Below, piece by piece: positions 46,350 to 55,118 of a stretch of DNA of 64,000 nucleotides. Location of the stretch: assembly GCF_008086205.1 (NCBI RefSeq), contig NZ_VSKK01000005.1:79404-143403 (forward strand), read 5' to 3'. Positions within the stretch are counted from its first letter, which is position 1. Each line of letters opens with the position of its first letter. Under the pieces are notes generated by a model. The model did not search any database. It was not told the DNA's origin and worked only from the letters and a program-made list of their open reading frames with translations. The stretch is from Bizionia myxarmorum (GTDB lineage: Bacteria; Bacteroidota; Bacteroidia; Flavobacteriales; Flavobacteriaceae). Made by a program: the position numbers and the translations under genes.

Positions 46350-46814
46350 ATGAAATTTATCCCGCTACTGATCTTGTTTTTAGTCATTAATTTTGGCAGC
46401 CTTGCAGTTGGTAGTTGGCTTATGGGAAACGGCGCTTCATCATCATGGTACACGAATCTAAACAAAGCGCCTTGGACACCTCCAGGCTGGGTTTTTGGTG
46501 CTGCTTGGACTTTAATCATGATCTGTTTTTCCGTGTATTTAACGTATTTGTTTAAAGATTATAAATCCAGCGTGTTAATTGGTGTTTTCGCACTTCAGGT
46601 GGTTTTAAATATTGCTTGGAATTTTCTATTTTTCAATCAACATTTAGTATTACTAGCATTAATAGTGATTGCATTATTAACAGCCGTCATATTTTATTTC
46701 TTCTTCACATACCGCATGGATGCTATAAATTCATGGCGCTATTTATTAATACCTTATATGATTTGGCTCTGCATTGCAACCTCATTAAATCTTTACGTTT
46801 TACTTAAAAATTAA
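46350..46814 (+). CDS. tspO: TspO/MBR tryptophan-rich sensory protein
   Basis: A 154-residue membrane protein with five helices. The tryptophan-rich signature WYTNLNKAPWTPPGWVFGAA and the later IAWNFLFF motif define it. TspO binds porphyrins and related tetrapyrroles; in bacteria it acts in light-dependent degradation of protoporphyrin and in oxygen/light regulation. It fits this light cluster. It overlaps the next gene by one base (TAATG). Confidence 0.95.
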   Translation: MKFIPLLILFLVINFGSLAVGSWLMGNGASSSWYTNLNKAPWTPPGWVFGAAWTLIMICFSVYLTYLFKDYKSSVLIGVFALQVVLNIAWNFLFFNQHLVLLALIVIALLTAVIFYFFFTYRMDAINSWRYLLIPYMIWLCIATSLNLYVLLKN

Positions 46815-47275
46815 TGAAAATATATACGCTTCATAAGAAACAAAGACTTCCCATTTCTGTAGAAAAAGCTTGGGAGTTTCTATCCGATCCTAAAAATTTA
46901 AAGGAGATTACACCCGACTATATGGGCTTCAACATCATTTCTGGAGCGGATAGACCTATGTACGCTGGGCAACTTATTCAATACATTGTAACGCCTATTT
47001 TAGGAATTAAAACGAAATGGGTTACTGAAATTACCCATACGGAAGATCACAAATATTTTGTAGATGAGCAACGCTATGGACCTTATGCTTTATGGCACCA
47101 CAAGCACTTTATTCACGCTATTGAGGGCGGTGTGGAAATGGAAGACATTATAGATTATAAAGTGCCTCTAGGATTTTTAGGCCAACTTGTTCATCCTATT
47201 TTAGTAAAACCTAAACTAGAAGAAATATTTGCCTACAGACAGAAAAAATTAATTGAGTTATTCGGAAACTTATAA
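46814..47275 (+). CDS. SRPBCC (START-like) domain protein
   Basis: A 153-residue protein with a helix-grip fold: ISVEKAWEFLSDPKNLKEIT (residues 14-33), IKTKWVTEITHTEDHKYFVD, and a C-terminal helix LEEIFAYRQKKLIELFG. This subgroup is often annotated as a cell-division inhibitor-like SRPBCC protein and recurs near photolyases and SDRs. A hydrophobic ligand is expected, none is known. Confidence 0.87.
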   Translation: MKIYTLHKKQRLPISVEKAWEFLSDPKNLKEITPDYMGFNIISGADRPMYAGQLIQYIVTPILGIKTKWVTEITHTEDHKYFVDEQRYGPYALWHHKHFIHAIEGGVEMEDIIDYKVPLGFLGQLVHPILVKPKLEEIFAYRQKKLIELFGNL

Positions 47276-47277
47276 AT

Positions 47278-48582
47278 ATGAAGGAAACTTTAAATATATT
47301 TTGGTTTCGTCGGGATTTACGATTGGATGATAATCGGGGATTTTATGAAGCCTTAAAAGCTGAACATCCTGTGTTGCCTATATTTATTTTCGATTCTGAA
47401 ATTTTAGATTCCTTACCGGAAGATGATGCGCGCGTTACGTTTATTTACAACACGCTTCAAGATATGCGCAACATACTTGAAGAAAAGCATGGCAGTAGTT
47501 TAGCAATTTATCACGGGACACCAGAACAAATTTTTAAAGAACTTTGTAAAACCTATACTATCAACACGGTTTTTACCAATCATGATTATGAGCCTTATGC
47601 CATGAAACGTGATGAAGAAATATCTACAATTTTAAAGGAAAATAATAACGATTTTAAAACCTTTAAAGATCAAGTTATTTTTGAAAAGGATGAAGTTGTA
47701 AAAAATGACGGTGATCCATATCGCGTTTACACTCCTTATATGCGTACTTGGAAGGAAGCTTTTAAAGCTATTGATTTAGAAATGTACTATACCAATTCAT
47801 TTTTAGATAATTTAGTTAAAAACACGGAATTACCAAATGTGACTTTAGCGGATATTGGATTTAAAAAATCCGAGCAAACTATAGCTGCATATGATGTTAC
47901 ACCCACTTTAATTCAAGAATACGAAGACAGACGCAACTTTCCAGCTCAAGATGCGACGTCACGTTTGGGACCCCATTTGCGGTTTGGAACCGTTAGCATT
48001 CGTAAAATGATGAAAAAAGCCATTGCCGAAAAGAATGAAATATTCTGGCAAGAACTTATTTGGCGCGAATTTTTTATGCAGATTCTTTGGCATTTTCCGC
48101 ACACACTTACAGAAAGTTTTAAACCAAAATACGACCTTATAAAATGGCGAAATAACGAAACCGAATTTAAAGCCTGGTGCCAAGGTAAAACGGGTTATCC
48201 GTTGGTTGATGCCGGTATGCGTGAACTAAATGAAACCGGTTTTATGCACAACCGTGTGCGGATGTTGGTTGGAAGTTTTTTATGCAAGCATTTACTAATT
48301 GATTGGCGCTGGGGAGAAGCCTATTTTGCTGAAAAATTACACGATTATGAAATGTCTAGTAATATTGGTAACTGGCAATGGATTGCAGGTTCTGGCGTGG
48401 ATGCATCGCCTTATTTTAGAATCTTTAATCCTACAACCCAAATTCAGAAATTTGATAAAGATTTAAAATATATTAAAAAATGGGTTCCTGAATTTCAAGA
48501 ACTCACCTACACTACTCCAATTGTAGAACATAAAGCAGCAAGAGAACGTTGCTTAAAAGTTTATAAAGAAGCCGTCAGTTAA
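47278..48582 (+). CDS. phr: Class I CPD photolyase
   Basis: A 434-residue deoxyribodipyrimidine photolyase. The antenna domain opens NIFWFRRDLRLDDNRGFYEA (residues 6-25); the FAD domain has SRLGPHLRFGTVS, WREFFMQILW, GYPLVDAGMRELNETGFMHN and the repair-active MSSNIGNWQWIAGSG with the Asn that faces FAD N5. The DNA-lesion Glu (in WQELIWREFF) and Trp are kept. It is last in operon 2 and followed by a terminator. Confidence 0.94.
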   Translation: MKETLNIFWFRRDLRLDDNRGFYEALKAEHPVLPIFIFDSEILDSLPEDDARVTFIYNTLQDMRNILEEKHGSSLAIYHGTPEQIFKELCKTYTINTVFTNHDYEPYAMKRDEEISTILKENNNDFKTFKDQVIFEKDEVVKNDGDPYRVYTPYMRTWKEAFKAIDLEMYYTNSFLDNLVKNTELPNVTLADIGFKKSEQTIAAYDVTPTLIQEYEDRRNFPAQDATSRLGPHLRFGTVSIRKMMKKAIAEKNEIFWQELIWREFFMQILWHFPHTLTESFKPKYDLIKWRNNETEFKAWCQGKTGYPLVDAGMRELNETGFMHNRVRMLVGSFLCKHLLIDWRWGEAYFAEKLHDYEMSSNIGNWQWIAGSGVDASPYFRIFNPTTQIQKFDKDLKYIKKWVPEFQELTYTTPIVEHKAARERCLKVYKEAVS

Positions 48583-48619
48583 TACTGCTATTACTTACAA
48601 TTTGAAAATATATTCAATA

Positions 48620-48653
48620 AAAAAATGCTTCTTTTAATAAGGAAGCATTTTTT
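48620..48653. terminator. Bidirectional terminator between phr and murA
   Basis: AAAAAATGCTTC (48620-48631) pairs perfectly with GAAGCATTTTTT (48642-48653) around a 10-nt loop, serving both converging genes. Confidence 0.9.
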
Positions 48654-48682
48654 ATATAATTCAATCTGATTTTATTCTAATT

Positions 48683-50002
48683 TTATTCGTTTTCTTTAAG
48701 TCTTTCAATTTTAGCACCAATAGCACGCAAACGTGTATCAATATTTTCATAACCGCGATCTATTTGCTCAATATTATGAATAGTTGATGTTCCTTTAGCT
48801 GATAAGGCTGCAATTAATAAGGAAACACCCGCGCGAATATCTGGAGATGTCATAGTGGTTGCTTTTAGCTGCGATTTAAAATCGTGACCAATAACAACCG
48901 CACGATGCGGATCACACAAAATAATTTTGGCGCCCATATCAATTAATTTATCTACGAAAAATAAGCGGCTTTCAAACATTTTTTGATGTACCAAAACACT
49001 ACCTCTAGCTTGGGTAGCCACCACTAAAATAATACTTAATAAGTCGGGTGTAAAACCGGGCCAAGGCGCATCAGAGATGGTTAAAATAGAGCCATCAATA
49101 TAATTTTGAATTTCGTAACCATCGGTATGTGCTGGGATAAAAATATCATCACCACGTCTTTCAACTGTAATACCTAATTTTCTAAAAACATCAGGAATTT
49201 GACCTAAATCGTCCCAACTTACGTTAGTAATGGTCAATTCACTCTTTGTCATAGCAGCTAAACCAATCCAGCTACCAATTTCAATCATATCAGGTAACAT
49301 GGTGTGAGAGGTGCCTCCAAGAGTCTCCACGCCTTCAATTATCAACATATTAGAGCCAATGCCACTAATTTTAGCACCCATGCGGTTAAGCATGTTGCAT
49401 AACTGCTGTAAATAAGGTTCACAAGCCGCATTATAAATGGTAGATTTTCCTTCTGCTAAAACAGCAGCCATTACAATGTTAGCCGTTCCAGTTACGGAAG
49501 CTTCATCTAAAAGCATGTAAGCACCTTTCAGTTTTTTAGCTTCTACACCGTAAAAATATTCTTCTCTATTGTATCGGAATGTAGCCCCTAAATTAATAAA
49601 GCCTTCAAAATGCGTGTCTAAACGGCGACGACCAATTTTATCTCCTCCTGGTTTTGGAATATAGCCTTTGCCAAAACGCGCTAATAAAGGTCCAACAATC
49701 ATAATAGATCCACGTAAACCGCGACCATCTTTTTTGAATGCTTCAGATTCTAAATATTCTAAATTAACGTCATCCGCTTGAAACGCATAGGTTCCTTGCT
49801 CAATGTGTTCAATTTTAACACCTAGATTTTTTAGTAATTCTATTAATTTATTAACATCCACAATATCTGGAATGTTATGAATAGTCACCTTTTCAGGGGT
49901 CAATAAAACAGCACATAAAATTTGTAACGCTTCATTTTTAGCACCTTGAGGCTGAATTTTTCCTTTTAATTGCTGTCCGCCCTCAATTTTAAATATACCC
50001 AT
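48683..50002 (-). CDS. murA: UDP-N-acetylglucosamine 1-carboxyvinyltransferase MurA
   Basis: A 439-residue enzyme that transfers enolpyruvate to UDP-GlcNAc, the first committed step of peptidoglycan synthesis. GAKNEALQILCAVLL at the N-terminus, RGLRGSIMIVGPLLARFGKG and the C-terminal DIRAGVSLLIAAL are conserved. In the active-site loop PGGDKIGRRRLDTH, Asp121 takes the place of the catalytic/fosfomycin-binding Cys (C115 in E. coli), a change known from Mycobacterium and Chlamydia to give fosfomycin insensitivity. It is 9 bp after the DUF4290 gene. Confidence 0.95.
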   Translation of the reverse strand: MGIFKIEGGQQLKGKIQPQGAKNEALQILCAVLLTPEKVTIHNIPDIVDVNKLIELLKNLGVKIEHIEQGTYAFQADDVNLEYLESEAFKKDGRGLRGSIMIVGPLLARFGKGYIPKPGGDKIGRRRLDTHFEGFINLGATFRYNREEYFYGVEAKKLKGAYMLLDEASVTGTANIVMAAVLAEGKSTIYNAACEPYLQQLCNMLNRMGAKISGIGSNMLIIEGVETLGGTSHTMLPDMIEIGSWIGLAAMTKSELTITNVSWDDLGQIPDVFRKLGITVERRGDDIFIPAHTDGYEIQNYIDGSILTISDAPWPGFTPDLLSIILVVATQARGSVLVHQKMFESRLFFVDKLIDMGAKIILCDPHRAVVIGHDFKSQLKATTMTSPDIRAGVSLLIAALSAKGTSTIHNIEQIDRGYENIDTRLRAIGAKIERLKENE

Positions 50003-50011
50003 ACTGTTAAA

Positions 50012-50677
50012 TTAGTACCTTTTTCTAGTTTTATTTGTGTTACTTTTTTTCTGGTAACTCTTTTTATTATTACTGCTGCTACTACTGTTTGTGCTAAACT
50101 GCTTTTTACTGCGCATTAAACTTGTAGCATCGGTTAAATCTTCTTCAGCATTAAGCAAATTAATTTTACCGTCAGATAATTCTCTTAAGTGTTCAAAAAT
50201 CACATCATCTTCAACCGTGTCTTTATTCCAATTTAAAAAACACTTTTTCATGTGGTTTGCAATGGTATAAATAAGCGCTTCTTTAAGTTCGCCATCTTCC
50301 CAAGTGTTTGCCACATCAATCATGGTTTTTATATTATTTCCGTAGAAACGATATTTTGGAAAATTTTGTGGATAAGGTAAATGCGCTGGTGGCTCGTTAA
50401 ATTTCTCTGGTAACGGCTTTTCATAAGGCGAATCTGCATCCAACTCAAATTTCGACATAATGAATAACTGATCCCACAACTTATGCTGAAAGTCTGGAAC
50501 ATCGCGCAAATGTGGCTGAATATTACCCATTACGGAAATAATAGCATTGGCTAATTTATTGCGTTCTTCTTTCGTTTCGCGTGATTTAGCATAATTAATC
50601 ATCTTTTGAAGATGACGTCCGTATTCGGGAATAATTAAATGCTCACGTTCTGAATTGTATTCTAAATGATCTATCAA
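50012..50677 (-). CDS. DUF4290 domain protein
   Basis: A 221-residue protein with a conserved start HLEYNSEREHLIIPEYGRHL, a helical body (DVPDFQHKLWDQLFIMSKFE, YRFYGNNIKTMIDVANTW) and a low-complexity Ser/Asn/Lys tail (SSSSSNNKKSYQKKSN) likely to be disordered and nucleic-acid-friendly. Typical of Bacteroidota and placed next to murA there; function unknown. The start is TTG at 50677, as no ATG fits. Confidence 0.87.
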   Translation of the reverse strand: MIDHLEYNSEREHLIIPEYGRHLQKMINYAKSRETKEERNKLANAIISVMGNIQPHLRDVPDFQHKLWDQLFIMSKFELDADSPYEKPLPEKFNEPPAHLPYPQNFPKYRFYGNNIKTMIDVANTWEDGELKEALIYTIANHMKKCFLNWNKDTVEDDVIFEHLRELSDGKINLLNAEEDLTDATSLMRSKKQFSTNSSSSSNNKKSYQKKSNTNKTRKRY

Positions 50678-50744
50678 AATATGTGTATGTGTAGAGTTTA
50701 CTTAAGGCACGTAGTTTTGTGCGTGCGCAAAGTACAAAAAAAAA

Positions 50745-51038
50745 CTAAAGACTAATAACGCCTTTAACGTTTTCTGCAACTTCTTTATATTTTCCAACAA
50801 CGTCTTCTGGAGTTTCCATTTTCACGTTAATTGAAACGCTAGTATATTTTCCTTTTTTAGATTCTTTGGTCTCAATTACGGCACCCATATTATTGAAAAA
50901 ATTTTCAATATCCTGAACCGAGCTTCCTTTGGTTTCTACAATAAATTTATACAAATATTCAGATGGCCACGAAGACGTATCGTATAATTGACTTTTTAGT
51001 TTTTCGTAAAAAGCATCTGTTTTTTGATTCTCGTCCAT
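50745..51038 (-). CDS. DUF493 family protein
   Basis: A 97-residue ferredoxin-like fold protein: YLYKFIVETKGSSVQDIENF, then KGKYTSVSINVKMETPEDVV and VKGVISL, typical of DUF493 (YbeD-like, ACT-like). Probably a small regulatory or ligand-binding protein. A -7 box TATCTTTG lies on the minus strand at 51057-51064, 18 nt before the start codon. Confidence 0.88.
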   Translation of the reverse strand: MDENQKTDAFYEKLKSQLYDTSSWPSEYLYKFIVETKGSSVQDIENFFNNMGAVIETKESKKGKYTSVSINVKMETPEDVVGKYKEVAENVKGVISL

Positions 51039-51129
51039 TATTTTTTTTTATTAAAACAAAGATAGTATTTCCTTGTCATTTTTTAGTTTCCAATTTAATT
51101 CCGATTTTTACATCCAAAATCTTGCCAAT

Positions 51130-51672
51130 TTGAATATAAAGAAAATAGTTATCACTGGAGGTCCAGGCACTGGAAAAACATCCATCATTAACGAATTAAA
51201 GGATCGAGGCTATGTTTGTCTGGACGAAATATCACGTCAAGTAACCTTAAAAGCTAGAGAAGACGGCGTAGAACAGCTTTTTTTAACCCAGCCTTTGCTC
51301 TTTAGTGAAATGCTTCTGGAAGGCCGTGAAGCACAATTTAATCAAGCCAATACCCAACATGAAAGCGTTGTTTTTCTAGATCGTGGTATTCCCGACGTTT
51401 TGGCATATATGGATTTTATTGGCGATTCGATACCCGGAAATTTCGAAGAAAGCTGTAAAAATCACTTTTATGACTTAGCTTTTATCTTAAAACCATGGCA
51501 AGATATATTTATAAGCGATAGTGAACGCTATGAAAATTTCAATCAAGCCGTTGAAATTCATGATAATTTACTAAAAACCTATGAGAAATACGGTTACAAT
51601 TTACTAGATGTTCCGTTTGATACCATTGAAAATAGAAGTGATTATATATTGAATGTTGTTAAAAATTTATAA
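51130..51672 (+). CDS. AAA-type ATP/GTP-binding protein
   Basis: A 180-residue P-loop NTPase (AAA_28-like): Walker A in TGGPGTGKTS, then DEISRQVTL and a kinase-like SVVFLDRGIPDVLAYMD with Walker B-type Asp. The start is uncertain: no ATG exists; TTG at 51130 puts the protein start right at NIKKIVITGGPG as in related proteins, while TTG at 51073 would add 19 residues. It overlaps recQ by one base and so is translated with it. Possible nucleotide or cofactor kinase; the substrate is unknown. Confidence 0.8.
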   Translation: MNIKKIVITGGPGTGKTSIINELKDRGYVCLDEISRQVTLKAREDGVEQLFLTQPLLFSEMLLEGREAQFNQANTQHESVVFLDRGIPDVLAYMDFIGDSIPGNFEESCKNHFYDLAFILKPWQDIFISDSERYENFNQAVEIHDNLLKTYEKYGYNLLDVPFDTIENRSDYILNVVKNL

Positions 51673-53579
51673 TGCAACAGCCTATAGATATACTGGAGCG
51701 CTATTGGAACTACACCAGTTTTAAGCCGCTTCAAGAACGTGTTATTAATGCCGTTTTAGATGGGGAGGATACCTTTGCCCTTATGCCAACTGGCGGTGGA
51801 AAATCCTTATGCTTTCAAGTGCCTGCCTTGGCTAAAGATGGTATTTGCATTGTTATTTCACCATTGGTAGCGCTGATGAAGGATCAAGTGCAAGCCTTAC
51901 AACAACGAGGTATTAAAGCCATGGCTTTGACTAGTGGTATTCATTACAACGAAGTGGATACCATGTTGGATAACTGTATTTATGGAAATTATAAATTTCT
52001 TTATTTATCGCCAGAACGTTTACAACAGGAATTAGTACAAGACCGGATTCGGCAAATGCCTGTAAATTTAATAGCTATTGATGAAGCCCATTGTATTTCG
52101 CAATGGGGAAATGATTTCCGTCCAGCCTATAAAAATATTAAGTTGTTGCGGGAGTTGCAACCCATGGTTAATTGCATTGCGTTAACAGCATCGGCAACGC
52201 CTGAAGTTGTTGAAGATATTATTAAAGAATTGGATTTTATTAGTCCCCAGGTTTTAAAACAATCTTTTAAACGGGATAATTTGGCCTATATGACTTTTGA
52301 TGCCACGGATAAGCATTACCATTTGGAACGTATTTTAAAGAAAAACGACGCACCTTCCATTATTTATGTTCGAAATCGTTTGGCGACTATTGAAATCAGT
52401 CAGTTTTTAGAAACCAAAGGTTTTTCAGCTACTTATTTTCATGGTGGTTTATCCAATGCCGAAAAAGACACCAAATTACAGGATTGGTTACAAGAGAAAA
52501 AACTGATCATGGTGGCTACTAATGCTTTTGGAATGGGTATTGACAAGCCCAACGTTAAAACCGTTATTCATTTAAATTTACCAGAAAGTTTAGAGAGTTA
52601 TTTCCAGGAAGCAGGACGTGGTGGCAGAAATGGCGAAAAAGCATTCGCTGTCATTTTGAAAAATAATACGGACAAAAGTAAATTAGAAGAGCAGTTTTTA
52701 AACGTGTTGCCCAGTGTAGATTTTATGAAACAAGTTTACCGTAAACTCTGTAATTATTTTCAAATTTCTTATGGTGAAGGTGTTGGTTTGGTTGAAGATT
52801 TCAATTTTAATCATTTCTGTAAAACCTATAATTTCAATCCGCTAATTGCATATAATGCTTTGCAAACTTTAGATAGAACCAGCATCATTGCTTTAAGCAC
52901 CCAATTCAATAAGCAAACTAGTGTCCAGTTTATTATTTCAGACACCCAATTATTTCAGTATTTACGGACACATGAAAGTTTGAATATTATTGTCAAATCT
53001 ATTTTAAGAAGTTACGGTGGTATTTTTGAACATGAAACCAAAATAAATACCAGTAAAATGGCCGATAAAGCTTCGGTAAGCGAGCCTAAATTAATTGAAG
53101 CTTTAAAGACATTGGAAAAAGATGAAATTATAAGTTTACAAATTTCTAAAACGGATGCACAAGTTACCTTTTTAGATCCTCGGGAAGATGAAAAAACCAT
53201 CAACCGCATTACCCATATTATCAATCAGCAAAACGATTTAAAACATAAGCAAGTTTCTGATGTTTTAAAATACATTTCCAATAATGATGTCTGCAAAAGT
53301 GTGCAACTCCTCACCTATTTCGGTGAAAAAGATGCGACCGATTGTGGAATTTGCTCTGTTTGCATTGCACAAAAGACCAAAAAGAAAGCGTCGGCCGATT
53401 TCAAAAGCATTAAAAACGCCATTATTATGAAATTGGAAGAAACGGATTGTTCATCCAGAACTTTGGCAGAAACTTTAGGCTATTCAGATGAAGAGATTCA
53501 CAACGCTATACAATTATTGCTAGAACATCAAATTATTGCCTTAACAGCAACTAACACTTACAAATTATCTCATTTATGA
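51672..53579 (+). CDS. recQ: RecQ family ATP-dependent DNA helicase
   Basis: A 635-residue 3'-5' helicase. Motifs: MPTGGGKSLCFQVPA (Walker A), AIDEAHCISQWGNDFRPAY (DEAH), ALTASATPEV, YFHGGLSN, and VATNAFGMGIDKPNV with ESYFQEAGRGGRNG. The zinc region has C-x17-C-x2-C-x2-C-like spacing near DATDCGICSVC. There is no clear HRDC domain; the C-terminus is a winged-helix-like stretch. This is the shorter Bacteroidota type. Overlaps fmt by ATGA. Confidence 0.95.
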   Translation: MQQPIDILERYWNYTSFKPLQERVINAVLDGEDTFALMPTGGGKSLCFQVPALAKDGICIVISPLVALMKDQVQALQQRGIKAMALTSGIHYNEVDTMLDNCIYGNYKFLYLSPERLQQELVQDRIRQMPVNLIAIDEAHCISQWGNDFRPAYKNIKLLRELQPMVNCIALTASATPEVVEDIIKELDFISPQVLKQSFKRDNLAYMTFDATDKHYHLERILKKNDAPSIIYVRNRLATIEISQFLETKGFSATYFHGGLSNAEKDTKLQDWLQEKKLIMVATNAFGMGIDKPNVKTVIHLNLPESLESYFQEAGRGGRNGEKAFAVILKNNTDKSKLEEQFLNVLPSVDFMKQVYRKLCNYFQISYGEGVGLVEDFNFNHFCKTYNFNPLIAYNALQTLDRTSIIALSTQFNKQTSVQFIISDTQLFQYLRTHESLNIIVKSILRSYGGIFEHETKINTSKMADKASVSEPKLIEALKTLEKDEIISLQISKTDAQVTFLDPREDEKTINRITHIINQQNDLKHKQVSDVLKYISNNDVCKSVQLLTYFGEKDATDCGICSVCIAQKTKKKASADFKSIKNAIIMKLEETDCSSRTLAETLGYSDEEIHNAIQLLLEHQIIALTATNTYKLSHL

Positions 53580-54526
53580 AAACCGATTTACGCATTGTAT
53601 TTATGGGAACACCCGATTTTGCAGTAGCCACTTTAGACGCTATTCTTGCCGCCAATTATCAAGTTGTTGGTGTAATAACGGCGCCAGACAAACCAGCAGG
53701 ACGCGGTAGAAAATTAAACGAGTCTGCTGTGAAACAATTTGCGTTAAAGCAGGGATTAACCATTTTACAACCTACCAATTTAAAAGATCCAGGTTTTTTA
53801 GAGTGTTTAAAAGCACTTCAAGCCAATGTGCAAGTGGTTGTGGCTTTTAGGATGCTACCTCAAGCCGTCTGGCAAATGCCGGCATTAGGAACCTTTAATT
53901 TGCACGCATCGCTATTACCAAACTATCGTGGCGCGGCACCTATTAACTGGGCCATTATAAATGGGGAAACTAAAACAGGCGTTTCCACATTCTTTATAGA
54001 TGATAAAATTGATACAGGCGATATGATTTTACAAGAGTCTGTGGCCATAACTGACGAAGATAATGTAGGCACTTTACATGACACGCTTATGGAAATTGGC
54101 AGTCGTTTAGTGGTGGATACTTTAAAGCTAATTGAAAAAGGTGTTGTGAAAACAACGCCACAGCAGGAACATGGCGATTTAAAAGATGCGAACAAATTAA
54201 ACCGCGACAATTGTAAAATAGATTGGAACCAATCTGCAAACCGCGTACATAATTTAGTACGCGGTTTAAACCCCTATCCTTCAGCTTGGTGTTATTTAAA
54301 AAATAATGACGAAACATTAGAGATTAAAATTTATGAAACGCGGAAAGAACTTATTTCGCATTCAGAAGAAATAGGTCAGATTACCGCTACTAAAAAAATA
54401 CTAAAAGTTGCTGTCCCAGATGGTTATATTTTTGTGGAAAATTTAAAACTTCCAGGAAAGCGAAAAATGCCCATTATGGACCTTTTAAATGGCTTTGAAT
54501 TTCATACGGATGCTAAAATGCTCTAA
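53576..54526 (+). CDS. fmt: Methionyl-tRNA formyltransferase
   Basis: A 316-residue enzyme that formylates initiator Met-tRNA with 10-formyl-THF. FMGTPDFAVATLDAI at the N-terminus, the catalytic loop NLHASLLPNYRGAAPINWAI (Asn, His) and ETKTGVSTFFIDDKIDTGDM with the conserved Asp are present; the C-terminal OB-like domain begins near RVHNLVRGLNPYPSAW. Coupled to recQ. Confidence 0.96.
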   Translation: MKTDLRIVFMGTPDFAVATLDAILAANYQVVGVITAPDKPAGRGRKLNESAVKQFALKQGLTILQPTNLKDPGFLECLKALQANVQVVVAFRMLPQAVWQMPALGTFNLHASLLPNYRGAAPINWAIINGETKTGVSTFFIDDKIDTGDMILQESVAITDEDNVGTLHDTLMEIGSRLVVDTLKLIEKGVVKTTPQQEHGDLKDANKLNRDNCKIDWNQSANRVHNLVRGLNPYPSAWCYLKNNDETLEIKIYETRKELISHSEEIGQITATKKILKVAVPDGYIFVENLKLPGKRKMPIMDLLNGFEFHTDAKML

Positions 54527-54575
54527 ACCCTTATGAATGCTGATATTGGCAAAATATAGACAAAACAAGCCACCT

Positions 54576-54608
54576 TTATTAACAAATTGGTTAAGTTATT
54601 AACAAATT
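54576..54608. repeat. Two 13-bp direct repeats upstream of the HU promoter
   Basis: TTATTAACAAATT occurs at 54576-54588 and again at 54596-54608, start to start 20 bp (about two helical turns), some 23 bp before the -33 element. The position is right for binding of an activator or architectural protein. Confidence 0.5.
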
Positions 54609-54630
54609 CACGTATTTCCCTTGCTATTAC

Positions 54631-54660
54631 TTGCATGGTATAATAATCCGTATAATTTTG
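54631..54660 (+). promoter_or_regulatory. Promoter of the HU gene
   Basis: TTG at 54631-54633, 19-nt spacer, TAATTTTG at 54653-54660: a good Bacteroidota housekeeping promoter, leaving a ~50-nt A/T-rich leader before the ATG at 54718. Confidence 0.65.
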
Positions 54661-54717
54661 TAAAGGATTTAACAAAAATGTTTAACCAATAATTCATTAA
54701 TAATTAAACTTTAAATT

Positions 54718-54993
54718 ATGAACAAAACAGATTTAATCGATGCAATGGCAGAACACGCAGGAATTACTAAAGCGGCTGCAAAGAAGGCTTTAGAAGGTGC
54801 GTTAGTTGAAATTGAAGGAGCTTTACAAAAAGGTAACAGAGTTTCTTTAGTTGGATTTGGATCTTGGTCAGTTTCTAAGAGAGCTGCAAGAGATGGAAGA
54901 AACCCACAAACTGGAAAAACTATTAAAATTGAAGCTAAAAACGTAGTTAAGTTTAAGGCTGGTTCAGATTTATCTAGAGCTGTAAATAGCTAA
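54718..54993 (+). CDS. HU family DNA-binding protein
   Basis: A 91-residue nucleoid protein that bends DNA as a dimer. MNKTDLIDAMAEHAGITKAA at the start, VGFGSWSVSKRAARDGRNPQ forming the DNA-binding arm with the tip Pro, and FKAGSDLSRAVN at the end. Codon use looks biased to A-ending triplets, as in highly expressed genes. A terminator follows. Confidence 0.96.
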   Translation: MNKTDLIDAMAEHAGITKAAAKKALEGALVEIEGALQKGNRVSLVGFGSWSVSKRAARDGRNPQTGKTIKIEAKNVVKFKAGSDLSRAVNS

Positions 54994-55015
54994 AATATAT
55001 CTCGATTTATTTTAC

Positions 55016-55046
55016 AAAAAGGTCTTCTATTAGAAGGCCTTTTTTT
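55016..55046 (+). terminator. Intrinsic terminator after HU
   Basis: AAAAGGTCTTCT and AGAAGGCCTTTT pair (one G-T) around a 4-nt loop, followed by T residues. Confidence 0.88.
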
Positions 55047-55118
55047 GTTATTAATTGAAAGAATTGTTTGATTTTAACAAAAAAAATATTAGATTTATAA
55101 TAGAAAATCTATAACTAT

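Noticed and set aside
54680..54709. Third copy of the light-cluster operator (GTTTAAC...TTAAAC before the HU gene)
   Set aside because: Spacing differs (30 bp overall, not 28), no matching flanks, and it lies after rather than before the -7 box; chance in AT-rich DNA.
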